Assembly: GCA_034002365.1 (NCBI GenBank)
Contig: JAVFAR010000001.1
Location: 45,352-109,351, forward strand
From: Trichloromonas sp034002365
Lineage (GTDB): Bacteria; Desulfobacterota; Desulfuromonadia; Desulfuromonadales; Trichloromonadaceae
Length of the DNA stretch: 64,000 bases
Direction: 5' to 3'
Made by a program: the position numbers and the translations under genes
Notes under the pieces: model-generated
Told to the model about the DNA's origin: nothing
Databases searched by the model: none
The model's input: the letters and a program-made list of their open reading frames with translations, nothing else
Shown here: in pieces, positions 17,120 through 25,440 of the stretch
Layout: the number at the start of each line of letters is the position of its first letter
Position numbering within the stretch: position 1 is the stretch's first letter

Positions 17120-17998
17120 ATGCTCTTTCTCTCACCGGAAATTTCCATGAGCGACGAGGAGTTCCGACAGCTCAAGGATCTCGTCTATGCTCACAGCGGT
17201 CTGCATTTCGGCCCGGATTCCAAATATCTGCTCGAACGCCGCCTGGGAAAACGCCTGCAGACCTTGCAACTCAAGAGCTTCAAGGATTATTACTATTACC
17301 TGCGGTACCACAAAAACAAGGATGACGAATTCACCGAAGTCATCAACACCCTGACCACCAACGAAACCTATTTTTTCCGTGAAGACTTTCAGCTGAAGAC
17401 TTTCGTCAAGGAAATCCTGCCGGAGATCCGCGCGAAAAAAGAAGCGATCGGCGACAAAAAGATCCGCATCTGGAGTGCCGGCTGTTCCAGCGGCGAGGAG
17501 CCTTACACCATCGCTATGCTGATTCTCGATCTGGGGCTGTTCGATGGTTGGCAGATCGACATTGTCGGCACCGACATCAGCCAACGGGTGCTGCAGATTG
17601 CCCGCAAGGGAATTTACGGGCAATCCTCCTTCCGCTCCACGGATGCTCGCTATCTGAGAAAGTATTTCACCGAGGTCGACGGAAAATATCGGATTAACGA
17701 TCAGATCAAGAACCTCGTCTCCATCAGCCATCTGAATCTTTTTGACTTTCCCCGGGTCGCCCTGCTCGGCAAGGTCGATGTCATCTTCTGTCGTAACGTC
17801 ATCATTTATTTCGATCTCCCAGCCAAAAAGAAGGTCATCGACAGTTTTTACTCCCGCCTCAAGCCGGAAGGATTCCTGCTGCTCGGACACTCCGAGTCGT
17901 TGATGAACATCACCACCTCCTTCGCCTTGCGCCATTTCCAGCATGACATGGTCTATCAGCGTCCGCCCCTGAGTTTCACCCCGGGAGAACGGACATGA
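17120..17998 (+). CDS. cheR: CheR-type protein-glutamate methyltransferase
   Basis: CheR methylates glutamates on chemoreceptors using S-adenosylmethionine. The 292-residue protein has the N-terminal helical CheR_N region (residues 10-70), the NETYFFRE segment, the SAM-binding AGCSSGEEPYTIAM loop, GTDIS and the DVIFCRNVIIYFD motif. All are consistent with an active enzyme. Its substrate receptor is not in this operon, so either a receptor elsewhere is modified or a non-receptor protein is the target. ATG 17120 lies 3 bp after the HEAT gene stop with GGAGGAGGG upstream; an in-frame ATG at 17150 is an alternative. Confidence 0.95.
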   Translation: MLFLSPEISMSDEEFRQLKDLVYAHSGLHFGPDSKYLLERRLGKRLQTLQLKSFKDYYYYLRYHKNKDDEFTEVINTLTTNETYFFREDFQLKTFVKEILPEIRAKKEAIGDKKIRIWSAGCSSGEEPYTIAMLILDLGLFDGWQIDIVGTDISQRVLQIARKGIYGQSSFRSTDARYLRKYFTEVDGKYRINDQIKNLVSISHLNLFDFPRVALLGKVDVIFCRNVIIYFDLPAKKKVIDSFYSRLKPEGFLLLGHSESLMNITTSFALRHFQHDMVYQRPPLSFTPGERT

Positions 17999-19056
17999 GT
18001 CATACGGTTCGCGTTCTGGTGATCGACGATTCCGCCTACAATCGTCGCACGATCATCAAGCTTCTTGAGGAAATCCCGGGGGTGACCGTCGTCGGCTATG
18101 CCTGTAACGGTGAAGAGGGGCTGCGCAAATTTTTCGATTTGCAGCCCGATCTGGTGACCCTCGATCTGGAGATGCCGCGCATCGACGGTTTCGGCTTTTT
18201 GCGGATCGTCATGCAGAACCGTCCGACCCCGGTGATCGTCATCTCCTCCCTCGCCGATGATGAAAATGTTTTCAAGGCCATGGAACTGGGGGCGGTCGAT
18301 TTCGTCGCCAAGCCGACCAGCCGGATCTCTCCCGAGCTGGTGAACATCCCCGAGGACCTGCTCGCCAAAGTTATGGAAACGGCCCGCACCGACATGAACA
18401 AGGTGTTGCGCCGGCCATCGGCCCGGGACCGGGCCCGCGAGGCCTCGGCCGGACCGATGCCGACGCTCATCCCCCGGAGCAACGGTCTTGGCCAGATCGT
18501 TATTGGCGCGTCCACGGGGGGCCCGCCCGCTCTCCAGTCCTTGCTCTCCGCCATCACCAATCCTTTGCCTTTGGGCATCGCCATTTCCCAGCACATGCCG
18601 CCGGTCTTTACCCGGGCCTTCGCCGAGCGCCTGAACAAGTTCTGCGCCCTGGAGGTCAAAGAGGCGCAAGCGGGGGATCTGATGCTTCCCGGGCGCGTCC
18701 TGATCGCGCCGGGCGGTAAAAATCTCACGTTTCAGGTGCGCGCCGGCAGCGTTGTCGCCCTGGTCGAGGATCCCCCCCCGAGTCAGCGTTACACCCCTTC
18801 GGTCGATGTCATGTTCAAATCCGCCAGCGAGGTTTTCGGCGCGAATCTGCTGGGCGTCATCCTCACCGGTATGGGTAATGACGGCGCCCGCGGGGTGGAA
18901 CGGATCAAGGAACGGGGTGGCCAGGTTCTCGCCGAAAGCGAGGAAAGCAGTGTTGTCTTCGGTATGCCCAAGGAAGCGATCGCGACCGGCAAGGTGGACA
19001 AGGTGCTGCCTCTTTCCCTGATGGCTGGTGAAGTCTTGCGCCGCTGCGGATTTTAA
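17995..19056 (+). CDS. cheB: CheB-type protein-glutamate methylesterase/deamidase
   Basis: The 353-residue protein joins a receiver domain (D57 in LVTLDLEMP) to a CheB esterase domain. The catalytic triad residues are visible: S173 in IGASTGG, H200 in SQHMPP and the Asp in TGMGNDGARG. Phosphorylation by CheA should activate it to remove methyl groups placed by CheR. It overlaps cheR by 4 bp (ATGA). The R-B pair implies adaptation of a methylated sensor, although no receptor gene is present locally. Confidence 0.95.
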   Translation: MSHTVRVLVIDDSAYNRRTIIKLLEEIPGVTVVGYACNGEEGLRKFFDLQPDLVTLDLEMPRIDGFGFLRIVMQNRPTPVIVISSLADDENVFKAMELGAVDFVAKPTSRISPELVNIPEDLLAKVMETARTDMNKVLRRPSARDRAREASAGPMPTLIPRSNGLGQIVIGASTGGPPALQSLLSAITNPLPLGIAISQHMPPVFTRAFAERLNKFCALEVKEAQAGDLMLPGRVLIAPGGKNLTFQVRAGSVVALVEDPPPSQRYTPSVDVMFKSASEVFGANLLGVILTGMGNDGARGVERIKERGGQVLAESEESSVVFGMPKEAIATGKVDKVLPLSLMAGEVLRRCGF

Positions 19057-19090
19057 CCCAATCGACGATATCCTCCCAGGAGCGGTTTCC

Positions 19091-19915
19091 ATGTCGGAAT
19101 TCAACGAGGAAAACAGTTCAGCCAAGCGCGCCGAGGAATTTCTTCAGGTTTTCAAGAAGGGCGCCGAATTTACCCAGTCCCTTCTGAAAGAAAACGAACG
19201 CCTGCGTTATCAGATTCTCAAGCTCAAGGAGCCGGCGCAGGATATGTCTTCTCCGGCCCAGTTGGAGGAACTGCAACGGTTGCGGCAGCAGGTCGCCGAA
19301 CTGGAACGGGAAAAGCAGGAGATCCTTGACCGGATCAAGGCCGTTGAGGAGGAAAATCACGACTTCGCCAATCGCTATGTTGTGGTTGAATCGGAAAACA
19401 ACATGCTGGCGAACCTGTACATCGCCTCCTATCAATTGCATTCGACCCTCGATTTCAAGGAAGTGTTGCAGATCATTTCCGAAATCGTCATCAACCTGAT
19501 CGGCGCCGAAGTCTTCGCCGTGCTGTTGTTGGACGAGAAAACCGGCAAGCTTGAACTTGCCGGCCACGAAGGGATCGATGTTTCGGACCTGCCCCCTATC
19601 GACCTGGGCGCGGGCGTGATCGGCCGGGCCGGGCAGACCGGCGAAAATCATTTTGTCGAGGATATCGAGGCCTATGAGCTCGATTATTCTCAGCCCATGG
19701 CCTGCATCCCCTTGAAAATCAAGGAACATGTTATCGGGGTGATTGTTATTTACCGCCTGCTTGAACAGAAGCGCCGCTTCGCCGATGTCGATTATGAGCT
19801 TTTCACCCTGTTGGCCGGCCATGCGGCGACCGCTATCTTTTCCTCCCGGCTCTATTCCGAGTCGGAAAGGAAACTTTCGACGATCCAAGGTTTTATCAAC
19901 CTGCTGACGAAATAG
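19091..19915 (+). CDS. Coiled-coil/GAF domain protein of the chemosensory operon
   Basis: The 274-residue protein has a long heptad-rich coiled coil (about residues 10-105; LLKENERLRYQILKLKE, LREQ-type repeats) followed by a GAF domain (about 115-265; LDFKEVLQIISEIVINLIGAEVFAVLLLDEKTGKLELAGHEG). No transmembrane helix is visible. A soluble coiled coil joined to a sensory GAF could stand in for a receptor, since chemoreceptor signalling also runs through a coiled coil, but the MCP hairpin-tip signature is not seen. ATG 19091 with AGGAGCGG was chosen; the longer frame to 19028 only overlaps cheB. Confidence 0.82.
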   Translation: MSEFNEENSSAKRAEEFLQVFKKGAEFTQSLLKENERLRYQILKLKEPAQDMSSPAQLEELQRLRQQVAELEREKQEILDRIKAVEEENHDFANRYVVVESENNMLANLYIASYQLHSTLDFKEVLQIISEIVINLIGAEVFAVLLLDEKTGKLELAGHEGIDVSDLPPIDLGAGVIGRAGQTGENHFVEDIEAYELDYSQPMACIPLKIKEHVIGVIVIYRLLEQKRRFADVDYELFTLLAGHAATAIFSSRLYSESERKLSTIQGFINLLTK

Positions 19916-19935
19916 GGCAGGGGAGGGAAGATCCT

Positions 19936-20313
19936 GTGGAAACCAAGCGTGTTCTTATCGTGGATGATTCACCCACCATGCGGCAGCTGCTGGCCTTCGC
20001 CCTCAAACGTCTGCCGGGGGTGTCGGTCACCGAAGCGGCGAATGGGGTCGACGGCCTTAAGAAGATCACCGGCGAACGCTTCGATCTGATTTTTACCGAC
20101 ATCAACATGCCGGTCATGGATGGTCTGAAACTGGTCGGTCTGGTACGTAAAGACCCGGCGCTGAACGACATCCCCATTGTGGTGATTTCCACCGAAGGGG
20201 CCGAGGAGGATCGCAACCGGGCCTTTGCTCTGGGCGCCAACGATTACATCACCAAGCCGGTGCAGTCGCCGCAGGTCCAGGAAGTCGCCCGTCGGCTGCT
20301 GGTCCTTAAGTAG
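19936..20313 (+). CDS. Single-domain response regulator (CheY-like)
   Basis: A 125-residue receiver domain closely resembling the first REC of the operon: DD at 10-11, D55 (LIFTDINMPVMDG), the ISTEGAEEDR segment and K107 (ITKPV). The similarity (TDINMP, VVISTEG) suggests the two arose by duplication. The start is GTG 19936 with GGGAGG upstream. It is the last gene of the chemosensory operon; infA begins after a fresh promoter. I see no clear terminator in the 40 bp after its stop. Confidence 0.9.
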   Translation: METKRVLIVDDSPTMRQLLAFALKRLPGVSVTEAANGVDGLKKITGERFDLIFTDINMPVMDGLKLVGLVRKDPALNDIPIVVISTEGAEEDRNRAFALGANDYITKPVQSPQVQEVARRLLVLK

Positions 20314-20352
20314 GTCTTCCTTGGACAACCTGCGATTCCTTGCAGCGCGGGG

Positions 20353-20383
20353 TTGACAATTCCCATATGGTTTATGTTAAATA
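20353..20383 (+). promoter_or_regulatory. Putative infA promoter
   Basis: TTGACA (20353-20358) is followed 18 bp later by TTAAAT (20377-20382). An alternative register, TG-T-TAAATA, gives an extended -10. It predicts a leader of about 50 nt before infA. Confidence 0.65.
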
Positions 20384-20437
20384 GTCCATTCCGTAAAACA
20401 CGATGATTTCATTGTTCCTAAATGTCAGGAGGCCGTT

Positions 20438-20656
20438 TTGGCTAAAGAAGAAGCGATTGAAGTTGAAGGGGAGGTCATCGAGCCCCTTCCCAATGCCATG
20501 TTCCGGGTCAAGCTGGATAACGGGCATGTTGTGCTGGCGCACATTTCCGGAAAGATGCGCAAGTTCTATATCCGTATTCTTCCCGGTGACCGGGTAACGG
20601 TCGAGCTTTCCCCCTATGACCTGACCCGCGGTCGCATCACCTATCGGGAAAAGTAG
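20438..20656 (+). CDS. infA: Translation initiation factor IF-1
   Basis: The 72-residue OB-fold protein is a full-length IF-1 (EVEGEVIEPLPNAMFRVKL; HISGKMRKFYIRILPGDRVTVE; TRGRITYRE). It binds the A-site of the 30S subunit. The start is TTG 20438, fixed by an AGGAGG site 5 nt upstream and by family alignment (MAKEEAIEVEG). It is monocistronic, with its own promoter and a terminator downstream. Confidence 0.96.
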   Translation: MAKEEAIEVEGEVIEPLPNAMFRVKLDNGHVVLAHISGKMRKFYIRILPGDRVTVELSPYDLTRGRITYREK

Positions 20657-20702
20657 TTTTTTCAGCAACGAGCGCAAGCCGTTGTTACCGAATCCATGCG
20701 AA

Positions 20703-20728
20703 GGGCCGACATCCCTGGGATGTTTTTT
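20703..20728 (+). terminator. Intrinsic terminator after infA
   Basis: ACATCC (20709-20714) pairs with GGATGT (20718-20723) across a 3-nt loop, followed by TTTTT. GGCC on both flanks could extend pairing around the U-tract. It separates infA from leuS, or alternatively acts in the leuS leader. Confidence 0.6.
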
Positions 20729-20740
20729 GGCCTGATGACA

Positions 20741-20764
20741 GAATACCGGCGTTTGCCGGTATTC
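20741..20764 (+). repeat. Perfect hairpin in the leuS leader
   Basis: GAATACCGGC (20741-20750) and GCCGGTATTC (20755-20764) form a perfect 10-bp stem with a GTTT loop, 42 bp before the leuS ATG. No U-tract follows, so it is not a terminator. A second short stem, GGCCC/GGGCC, lies just before the leuS SD. No T-box sequence was found. Confidence 0.65.
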
Positions 20765-20806
20765 ATGTTTAAGAAACCGATGGCCCCTGCGGGCCGTGGA
20801 GGATAT

Positions 20807-23362
20807 ATGCAAGAACGTTACGATGCCGCCGCCATCGAAGAAAAATGGCAGAACCGCTGGGATGCCGAAGCGTCCTTCAAGGTTACCGAGGATCCCTCCC
20901 GGGAAAAGTTCTATCTGCTGGAAATGTTCCCCTATCCCTCGGGGCGGATCCATATGGGACACGTGCGCAACTACTCCATTGGTGACGTGGTGGCCCGCTT
21001 CAAGCGGCTTCAGGGTTTTAACGTTCTGCATCCCATGGGCTGGGACGCCTTCGGCATGCCGGCGGAAAACGCCGCCATCAACCACGGCATCCATCCCGCC
21101 AAATGGACCTTCGAAAATATCGCCAGCATGAAAATCCAGTTGAAAAAAATGGGGCTCTCCTATGACTGGGACCGGGAGCTGGCGACCTGTGATCCCGCCT
21201 ATTACCGCTGGGAGCAACTGGTCTTTTTGCGCATGCTGGAGAAGGGGCTGGCCTACAAGAAAAGCTCTTCGGTGAACTGGTGCCCCTCCTGCCAGACGGT
21301 GCTGGCCAACGAGCAGGTGGAGGACGGCTGTTGCTGGCGCTGCGACAGCGAGGTGGTCGCCAAGGAACTGGAACAATGGTTCTTCCGCATCACCAATTAC
21401 GCCCAGGAGCTGCTTGACGAAACCTACAATCTTCCCGGATGGCCCGAACCGGTGCTGATCATGCAGCGTAACTGGATCGGCCGCAGCACCGGTTGCGAAA
21501 TCGGTTTCCCCATCGACGGGCGCGAGCAGTCGATTCGTGTCTTCACCACCCGCCAGGACACCCTTTTCGGCGCCACCTTCATGAGCCTGGCGCCGGAGCA
21601 TCCCCTGGCGCTGGAACTGGCCACCGCCGAGCAGCGCCCTCTCGTCGAGGCCTTTATCGCCAAGGTCAAAAAACAGGACAAACTCAAGCGCACCAGCGAC
21701 GACCAGGAAAAAGAAGGGGTCTTCACCGGCAGCTACTGCCTGAACCCGGTAACGGGGGGCAAGATGCCGGTCTTTTTGGCCAATTTTGTTCTGATGGAGT
21801 ACGGTACCGGCGCCGTCATGGCGGTGCCGACCCACGACCAGCGGGATTTCGAATTCGCACGCAAGTACCAGCTGCCGCTGGTGGTGGTCATCCAGCCGGA
21901 AGGCGAGACTCTCGATCCGGCAACAATGGAGTCCGCCTGGACCGGATCGGGCGTCATGGTGAACTCGGCCGAGTTCAACGGCCTTGCCAACGAGGCCGCC
22001 AAGGAAAAGATCGCCGAGGCCCTGACGCAGCGGGGGATCGGTCAAAAGACGGTCAATTACCGCCTGCGCGACTGGGGGGTCTCCCGGCAGAGATATTGGG
22101 GAACGCCGATTCCGGTGATCTACTGCGAGGACTGCGGCATGGTGCCGGTTCCGGAAAAGGATCTGCCCGTGGTGCTGCCGACGAACGTCGCCTTCACCGG
22201 CGAGGGGGGCAGCCCCCTGGCCCAATCCGAGGCCTTCGTCAAGACCCCTTGCCCCGTTTGCGGCAAAGCGGCCCGGCGGGAAACGGACACCTTCGACACC
22301 TTCGTGGAAAGTTCCTGGTATTTCGCCCGTTATGCCTGTCCGAAGCACGACGCGGGGCCGCTTGATGCCGATGCCGTCAACTACTGGCTGCCCGTCGACC
22401 AGTATATCGGCGGCGTCGAGCACGCGGTCATGCATCTGCTTTATGCCCGCTTTTTCACCAAGGTGCTGCGCGATCTCGGCCTGATGAAGGTCGGCGAACC
22501 CTTCACCAGCCTGCTGACCCAGGGGATGGTCTGCATGGAGACCCGCTCCTGCCCCGAGCACGGCTGGCTTTATCCCGAGGAAGTGGTGGATGGCCGCTGT
22601 TCCCGCTGTCAGGCGGAAACGGTTCTGGGCCGCAACGAGAAGATGAGCAAATCGAAGAAAAACGTCATCGATCCCGACCATCTCATCGCCCGCTACGGCG
22701 CCGATACCGCCCGGCTCTTTTCCCTTTTCGCCGCTCCGCCGGAAAAGGATCTGGAATGGAACGAGCAGGGGGTCGAAGGCTGCTTCCGCTTTATCAGCCG
22801 GGTCTGGCGCCTGATCTGTGAAAACCTGGGATTGATTCAAGGCATCGACCTGCCGACTTCGGCCGAAGGCCCGGCCCGCGACCTGCGCCGCGTCACCCAC
22901 CGGACCATCAAGAAGGTCACCGAGGATATCGACGGCCGCTTCCATTTCAATACCGCCATCGCCGCCGTCATGGAGCTGGTCAACGCCATTTCCGCCTTCG
23001 AGGGCAAGGCCAAGGCGCCGGCGGTGCTGCGCGAAGCCCTGGAAACGACGGTCCGTCTCCTCACCCCCTTTGTCCCCCATGTCGCCGAGGAGCTTTGGAG
23101 CTGTCTTGGCCACGGCGAAGGGATCGAGCGTCAGGGCTGGCCGGCCTGGGATGAAAACGCCCTGATCGAAGATGAAATCTCGATTGTCGTGCAGGTCAAC
23201 GGCAAGGTCCGCGGCAAGGTCACCGTCCCGGCCGACGCTTCCGAGGACACGGTCCGCCAGGCGGCCCTGAGCGAGCCGAACGTCGCCCGTTTTATCGCCG
23301 AACAGACGGTACGCAAGGTCATTCTCGTTCCCGGCCGTCTCGTCAACATCGTGGTGTCCTGA
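20807..23362 (+). CDS. leuS: Leucyl-tRNA synthetase
   Basis: The 851-residue class I synthetase has HMGH at residues 49-52 (the HIGH motif), a zinc-ribbon-like CPSC...CWRC insert, the CP1 editing domain (TSDDQEKEGVFTG; GTGAVMAVPTHDQRDFEFA with the conserved threonine-rich region), a second Cys-rich insert (CPEHGWLYPEEVVDGRCSRC) and KMSKS (NEKMSKSKKN). It charges tRNA-Leu and edits mischarged products. The ATG at 20807 follows GGAGGA; the frame upstream runs through the hairpin leader and is not coding. It overlaps lptE by 1 bp. Confidence 0.96.
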   Translation: MQERYDAAAIEEKWQNRWDAEASFKVTEDPSREKFYLLEMFPYPSGRIHMGHVRNYSIGDVVARFKRLQGFNVLHPMGWDAFGMPAENAAINHGIHPAKWTFENIASMKIQLKKMGLSYDWDRELATCDPAYYRWEQLVFLRMLEKGLAYKKSSSVNWCPSCQTVLANEQVEDGCCWRCDSEVVAKELEQWFFRITNYAQELLDETYNLPGWPEPVLIMQRNWIGRSTGCEIGFPIDGREQSIRVFTTRQDTLFGATFMSLAPEHPLALELATAEQRPLVEAFIAKVKKQDKLKRTSDDQEKEGVFTGSYCLNPVTGGKMPVFLANFVLMEYGTGAVMAVPTHDQRDFEFARKYQLPLVVVIQPEGETLDPATMESAWTGSGVMVNSAEFNGLANEAAKEKIAEALTQRGIGQKTVNYRLRDWGVSRQRYWGTPIPVIYCEDCGMVPVPEKDLPVVLPTNVAFTGEGGSPLAQSEAFVKTPCPVCGKAARRETDTFDTFVESSWYFARYACPKHDAGPLDADAVNYWLPVDQYIGGVEHAVMHLLYARFFTKVLRDLGLMKVGEPFTSLLTQGMVCMETRSCPEHGWLYPEEVVDGRCSRCQAETVLGRNEKMSKSKKNVIDPDHLIARYGADTARLFSLFAAPPEKDLEWNEQGVEGCFRFISRVWRLICENLGLIQGIDLPTSAEGPARDLRRVTHRTIKKVTEDIDGRFHFNTAIAAVMELVNAISAFEGKAKAPAVLREALETTVRLLTPFVPHVAEELWSCLGHGEGIERQGWPAWDENALIEDEISIVVQVNGKVRGKVTVPADASEDTVRQAALSEPNVARFIAEQTVRKVILVPGRLVNIVVS

Positions 23363-23865
23363 TGAAAGGCCTCGGTCTGCTGCTTTTGCTCTTGAGTCTT
23401 CTGTCGGGCTGCGGCTATACCCCGCGGGGTCTCAGTCCCGGGATCGGTGTCAGTACGCTCTATATCCAACCGCTGGGGAATCGCACGGCGGAGCCTTTTC
23501 TTGACAGCATGCTGACCAACGACCTGATTATGTGGTTCAGTCGCGACCGGCAATTGCGTCTGGTGGCCAGCGCCAAGGAGGCGGAAGCCGTGCTCAGTGG
23601 CGATGTCGCTTCCTACAGCCGCACCGCGGTAGCCTACAACCGTCGCGACAAAATCCAGGAATATCGCTCGGAAATGCGGGTTAACGCCAATCTTCGCCGG
23701 GTCAGCGACGGCAAGATCCTGTGGAAGGACAGTGTCTTCTGGACCGAGGAATCGCTCAACAGCGCCGACCGAGCCCGGCAGGACGATTTTGAAACCGAGG
23801 CCATGCAGAAGATCAGCCAGCGCTTGGCCGAACAGATCTATCAGCGGATTCAGGAAAACTTTTAA
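23362..23865 (+). CDS. lptE: LPS-assembly lipoprotein LptE
   Basis: LptE plugs the LptD barrel and helps place lipopolysaccharide in the outer membrane. The 167-residue protein has a lipoprotein signal peptide with lipobox LLSGC (C17), then GYTPRG and the LptE-family pattern (VSTLYIQPLGNRTAEPFLD). Position directly after leuS and before holA is the conserved proteobacterial order leuS-lptE-holA. The start codon overlaps the leuS stop (TGATG), implying translational coupling. Confidence 0.9.
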   Translation: MKGLGLLLLLLSLLSGCGYTPRGLSPGIGVSTLYIQPLGNRTAEPFLDSMLTNDLIMWFSRDRQLRLVASAKEAEAVLSGDVASYSRTAVAYNRRDKIQEYRSEMRVNANLRRVSDGKILWKDSVFWTEESLNSADRARQDDFETEAMQKISQRLAEQIYQRIQENF

Positions 23866-23870
23866 ACGGC

Positions 23871-24872
23871 ATGAATTCCGCTGAACTCTTTCGCGCGCTG
23901 GAAAAAAGGGAAATCCCCAACCTGCTGTTTCTCTTTGGCGAAGAAGGGTTTCTGATCGAAAAATGCTGGCGCGGAATACTCGACGTCCTTTTGCCGCCGG
24001 CGGATCGGGATTTCAACTTCGATCAGTTTTCGGCCCGCGAGGCCCGTGCCGGCGATATTCTCGATCAAGCCCGAACCTTTCCGATTTTCGCCGCCCACCG
24101 TCTGATCCTGGTTAAGGATGCGCAGCATTTTTCCGCTGAAGAACTTGAAGCCTTCCTCCCTTACCTGCGGGAACCGGTTCCGGAAACCGTCCTGGTCCTG
24201 ATCGCCGATAAAATCGACGGACGCCGTAAATTCTTCCAGGATTTCAAAAAATTCGGGGAGTTGGTGGAGTTCAAGAAACTCTATGACAACCAGATCCCCG
24301 GGTTCATCCGCGAGCAGGCACGCCTGGCCCGGTATTCCCTGACCGAGGAGGCCATGGCTCTTTTCTGTCGGCGGGTGGGAAACGATCTGCAGGAAATCCA
24401 GGGGGAGCTGACCAAACTTTTCTCCTACCTGGGGGATCGCAAGCTGGCCGACGTCGAGGATGTTCGGGCGATTGTATCGGACACCCGGATCGACAGCGTC
24501 TTTGCCCTGAACGATGCGCTGGGGAGAAGACGGCACGGCGACGCGCAACACCTGCTCGGGCGAATTCTTGACGATGGCTCGCCGCCGCTCATGGTTCTGA
24601 CCATGATCGTCCGGCACTTTCGCCAATTATGGAAATGTCGTGAGTCGCAAGAACAGGGGGTAGGCGAGCGGGATTTGCCTAAGCTGCTGGGGGTCGCGCC
24701 ATTTTTCATCAAGGGATTGATTGAGCAGTCCCGGGGCTTTTCGTCTTCCCGCTATCGGCAGTTGTTCGATTTCTTCCTGGAAGCGGATCTCTCCCTAAAG
24801 TCCGGCGGCGCCCATCCGAACGCGATTTTGGGCGCCTTGGTGACGGAAATCACCCGCAACGGAGGACAATAA
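23871..24872 (+). CDS. holA: DNA polymerase III delta subunit
   Basis: The 333-residue protein matches HolA, the clamp-loader subunit that opens the beta clamp. The first domain (NLLFLFGEEGFLIEKCWRGI; RLILVKDAQHF) and the middle AAA-like region (GNDLQEIQGELTKLFSYLG) are typical; the C-terminal collar domain ends in HPNAILGALVTEITR. There is no Walker A, as expected for delta. The ATG lies 5 bp after lptE. The gene ends in a strong terminator shared with the convergent rpsT. Confidence 0.93.
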   Translation: MNSAELFRALEKREIPNLLFLFGEEGFLIEKCWRGILDVLLPPADRDFNFDQFSAREARAGDILDQARTFPIFAAHRLILVKDAQHFSAEELEAFLPYLREPVPETVLVLIADKIDGRRKFFQDFKKFGELVEFKKLYDNQIPGFIREQARLARYSLTEEAMALFCRRVGNDLQEIQGELTKLFSYLGDRKLADVEDVRAIVSDTRIDSVFALNDALGRRRHGDAQHLLGRILDDGSPPLMVLTMIVRHFRQLWKCRESQEQGVGERDLPKLLGVAPFFIKGLIEQSRGFSSSRYRQLFDFFLEADLSLKSGGAHPNAILGALVTEITRNGGQ

Positions 24873-24902
24873 AAAAAGGAGGCTTAAAAGCCTCCTTTTT
24901 TG
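24871..24902. terminator. Bidirectional intrinsic terminator between holA and rpsT
   Basis: AAAAAAAGGAGGCTT and AAGCCTCCTTTTTTT form a perfect stem with a very short loop between A- and T-runs. It can therefore terminate transcription from both strands. Confidence 0.9.
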
Positions 24903-24921
24903 TCAACGTATGATGAGTTAT

Positions 24922-25182
24922 TTAAAGCGCGTTGATCAGTTTGGCCAGGCGGGAAATCTTGCGGCTGGCGGTCGCTTTGTGAATGACCCCCTTGCCGGCG
25001 GCCTTGTCGATATAGGGCATGGCTTTTTCCATGGCCACCTTGGCGGCTTCGGCATCGCCGGCGGCGACGGCTTCACGGACCTGCTTGACGTAGGTGCGCA
25101 TGGTCGAACGGATGTGGGTGTTGCGGGCATTACGAACCGTGTTCTGCTTATTTCTCTTCAGTGCGGATTTGTGGTTGGCCAA
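24922..25182 (-). CDS. rpsT: 30S ribosomal protein S20
   Basis: The 86-residue basic protein is S20 (MANHKSALKRNKQ; RNTHIRSTMRTYVKQ; ATASRKISRLAKLINAL). It binds the 5' domain of 16S rRNA. The start is TTG (25180-25182), fixed by alignment and by a GGAGGAT site just upstream. E. coli rpsT also starts with UUG and is autoregulated at translation, so similar control is plausible here. Its own near-consensus promoter lies 50 bp upstream. Confidence 0.96.
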   Translation of the reverse strand: MANHKSALKRNKQNTVRNARNTHIRSTMRTYVKQVREAVAAGDAEAAKVAMEKAMPYIDKAAGKGVIHKATASRKISRLAKLINAL

Positions 25183-25228
25183 GGTTCTATCCTCCGATGG
25201 GTGTGATTAATTTTTACGGGACGGCAGC

Positions 25229-25257
25229 TTTATAGCATCACATTAACCGGCCGTCAA
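25229..25257 (-). promoter_or_regulatory. rpsT promoter
   Basis: On the minus strand, TTGACG (25257-25252) and TATAAA (25234-25229) are separated by 17 bp. This is near consensus and well placed for rpsT. Confidence 0.72.
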
Positions 25258-25291
25258 GTTAAAAACTCTCCAATATGTAAAGAATAGTTCT

Positions 25292-25317
25292 TTAACATCA
25301 GCAGCTTAAGATGTTAA
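25292..25317. promoter_or_regulatory. AT-rich inverted repeat between rpsT and murJ
   Basis: TTAACATC (25292-25299) and GATGTTAA (25310-25317) are perfect 8-bp half-sites with a 10-bp spacer (AGCAGCTTAA). They lie in an AT-rich stretch unlike the rest of the window, between divergently transcribed rpsT and murJ. It could be an operator or a short hairpin; no known regulator is assigned. Confidence 0.45.
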
Positions 25318-25440
25318 TCAACTGAATTAAGATAAAATAATACAAATTTTGCCTAGTTATGAATCCCTGGAGGGGATGGCGGGGATATTCCTTCCGGGTT
25401 TTTTCTCCTTTGGGCTGGTTGCCCTGACTTCGGAGTCCGC

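Noticed and set aside
20657..20806. T-box riboswitch before leuS (also considered for thrS, pheS and gltX)
   Set aside because: No T-box consensus or specifier-loop arrangement was seen in any of these leaders.
20372..23113. Very long minus-strand ORF (913 codons) opposite leuS
   Set aside because: It mirrors the codon periodicity of leuS in a GC-rich gene and has no recognisable domain. leuS is complete with all motifs.
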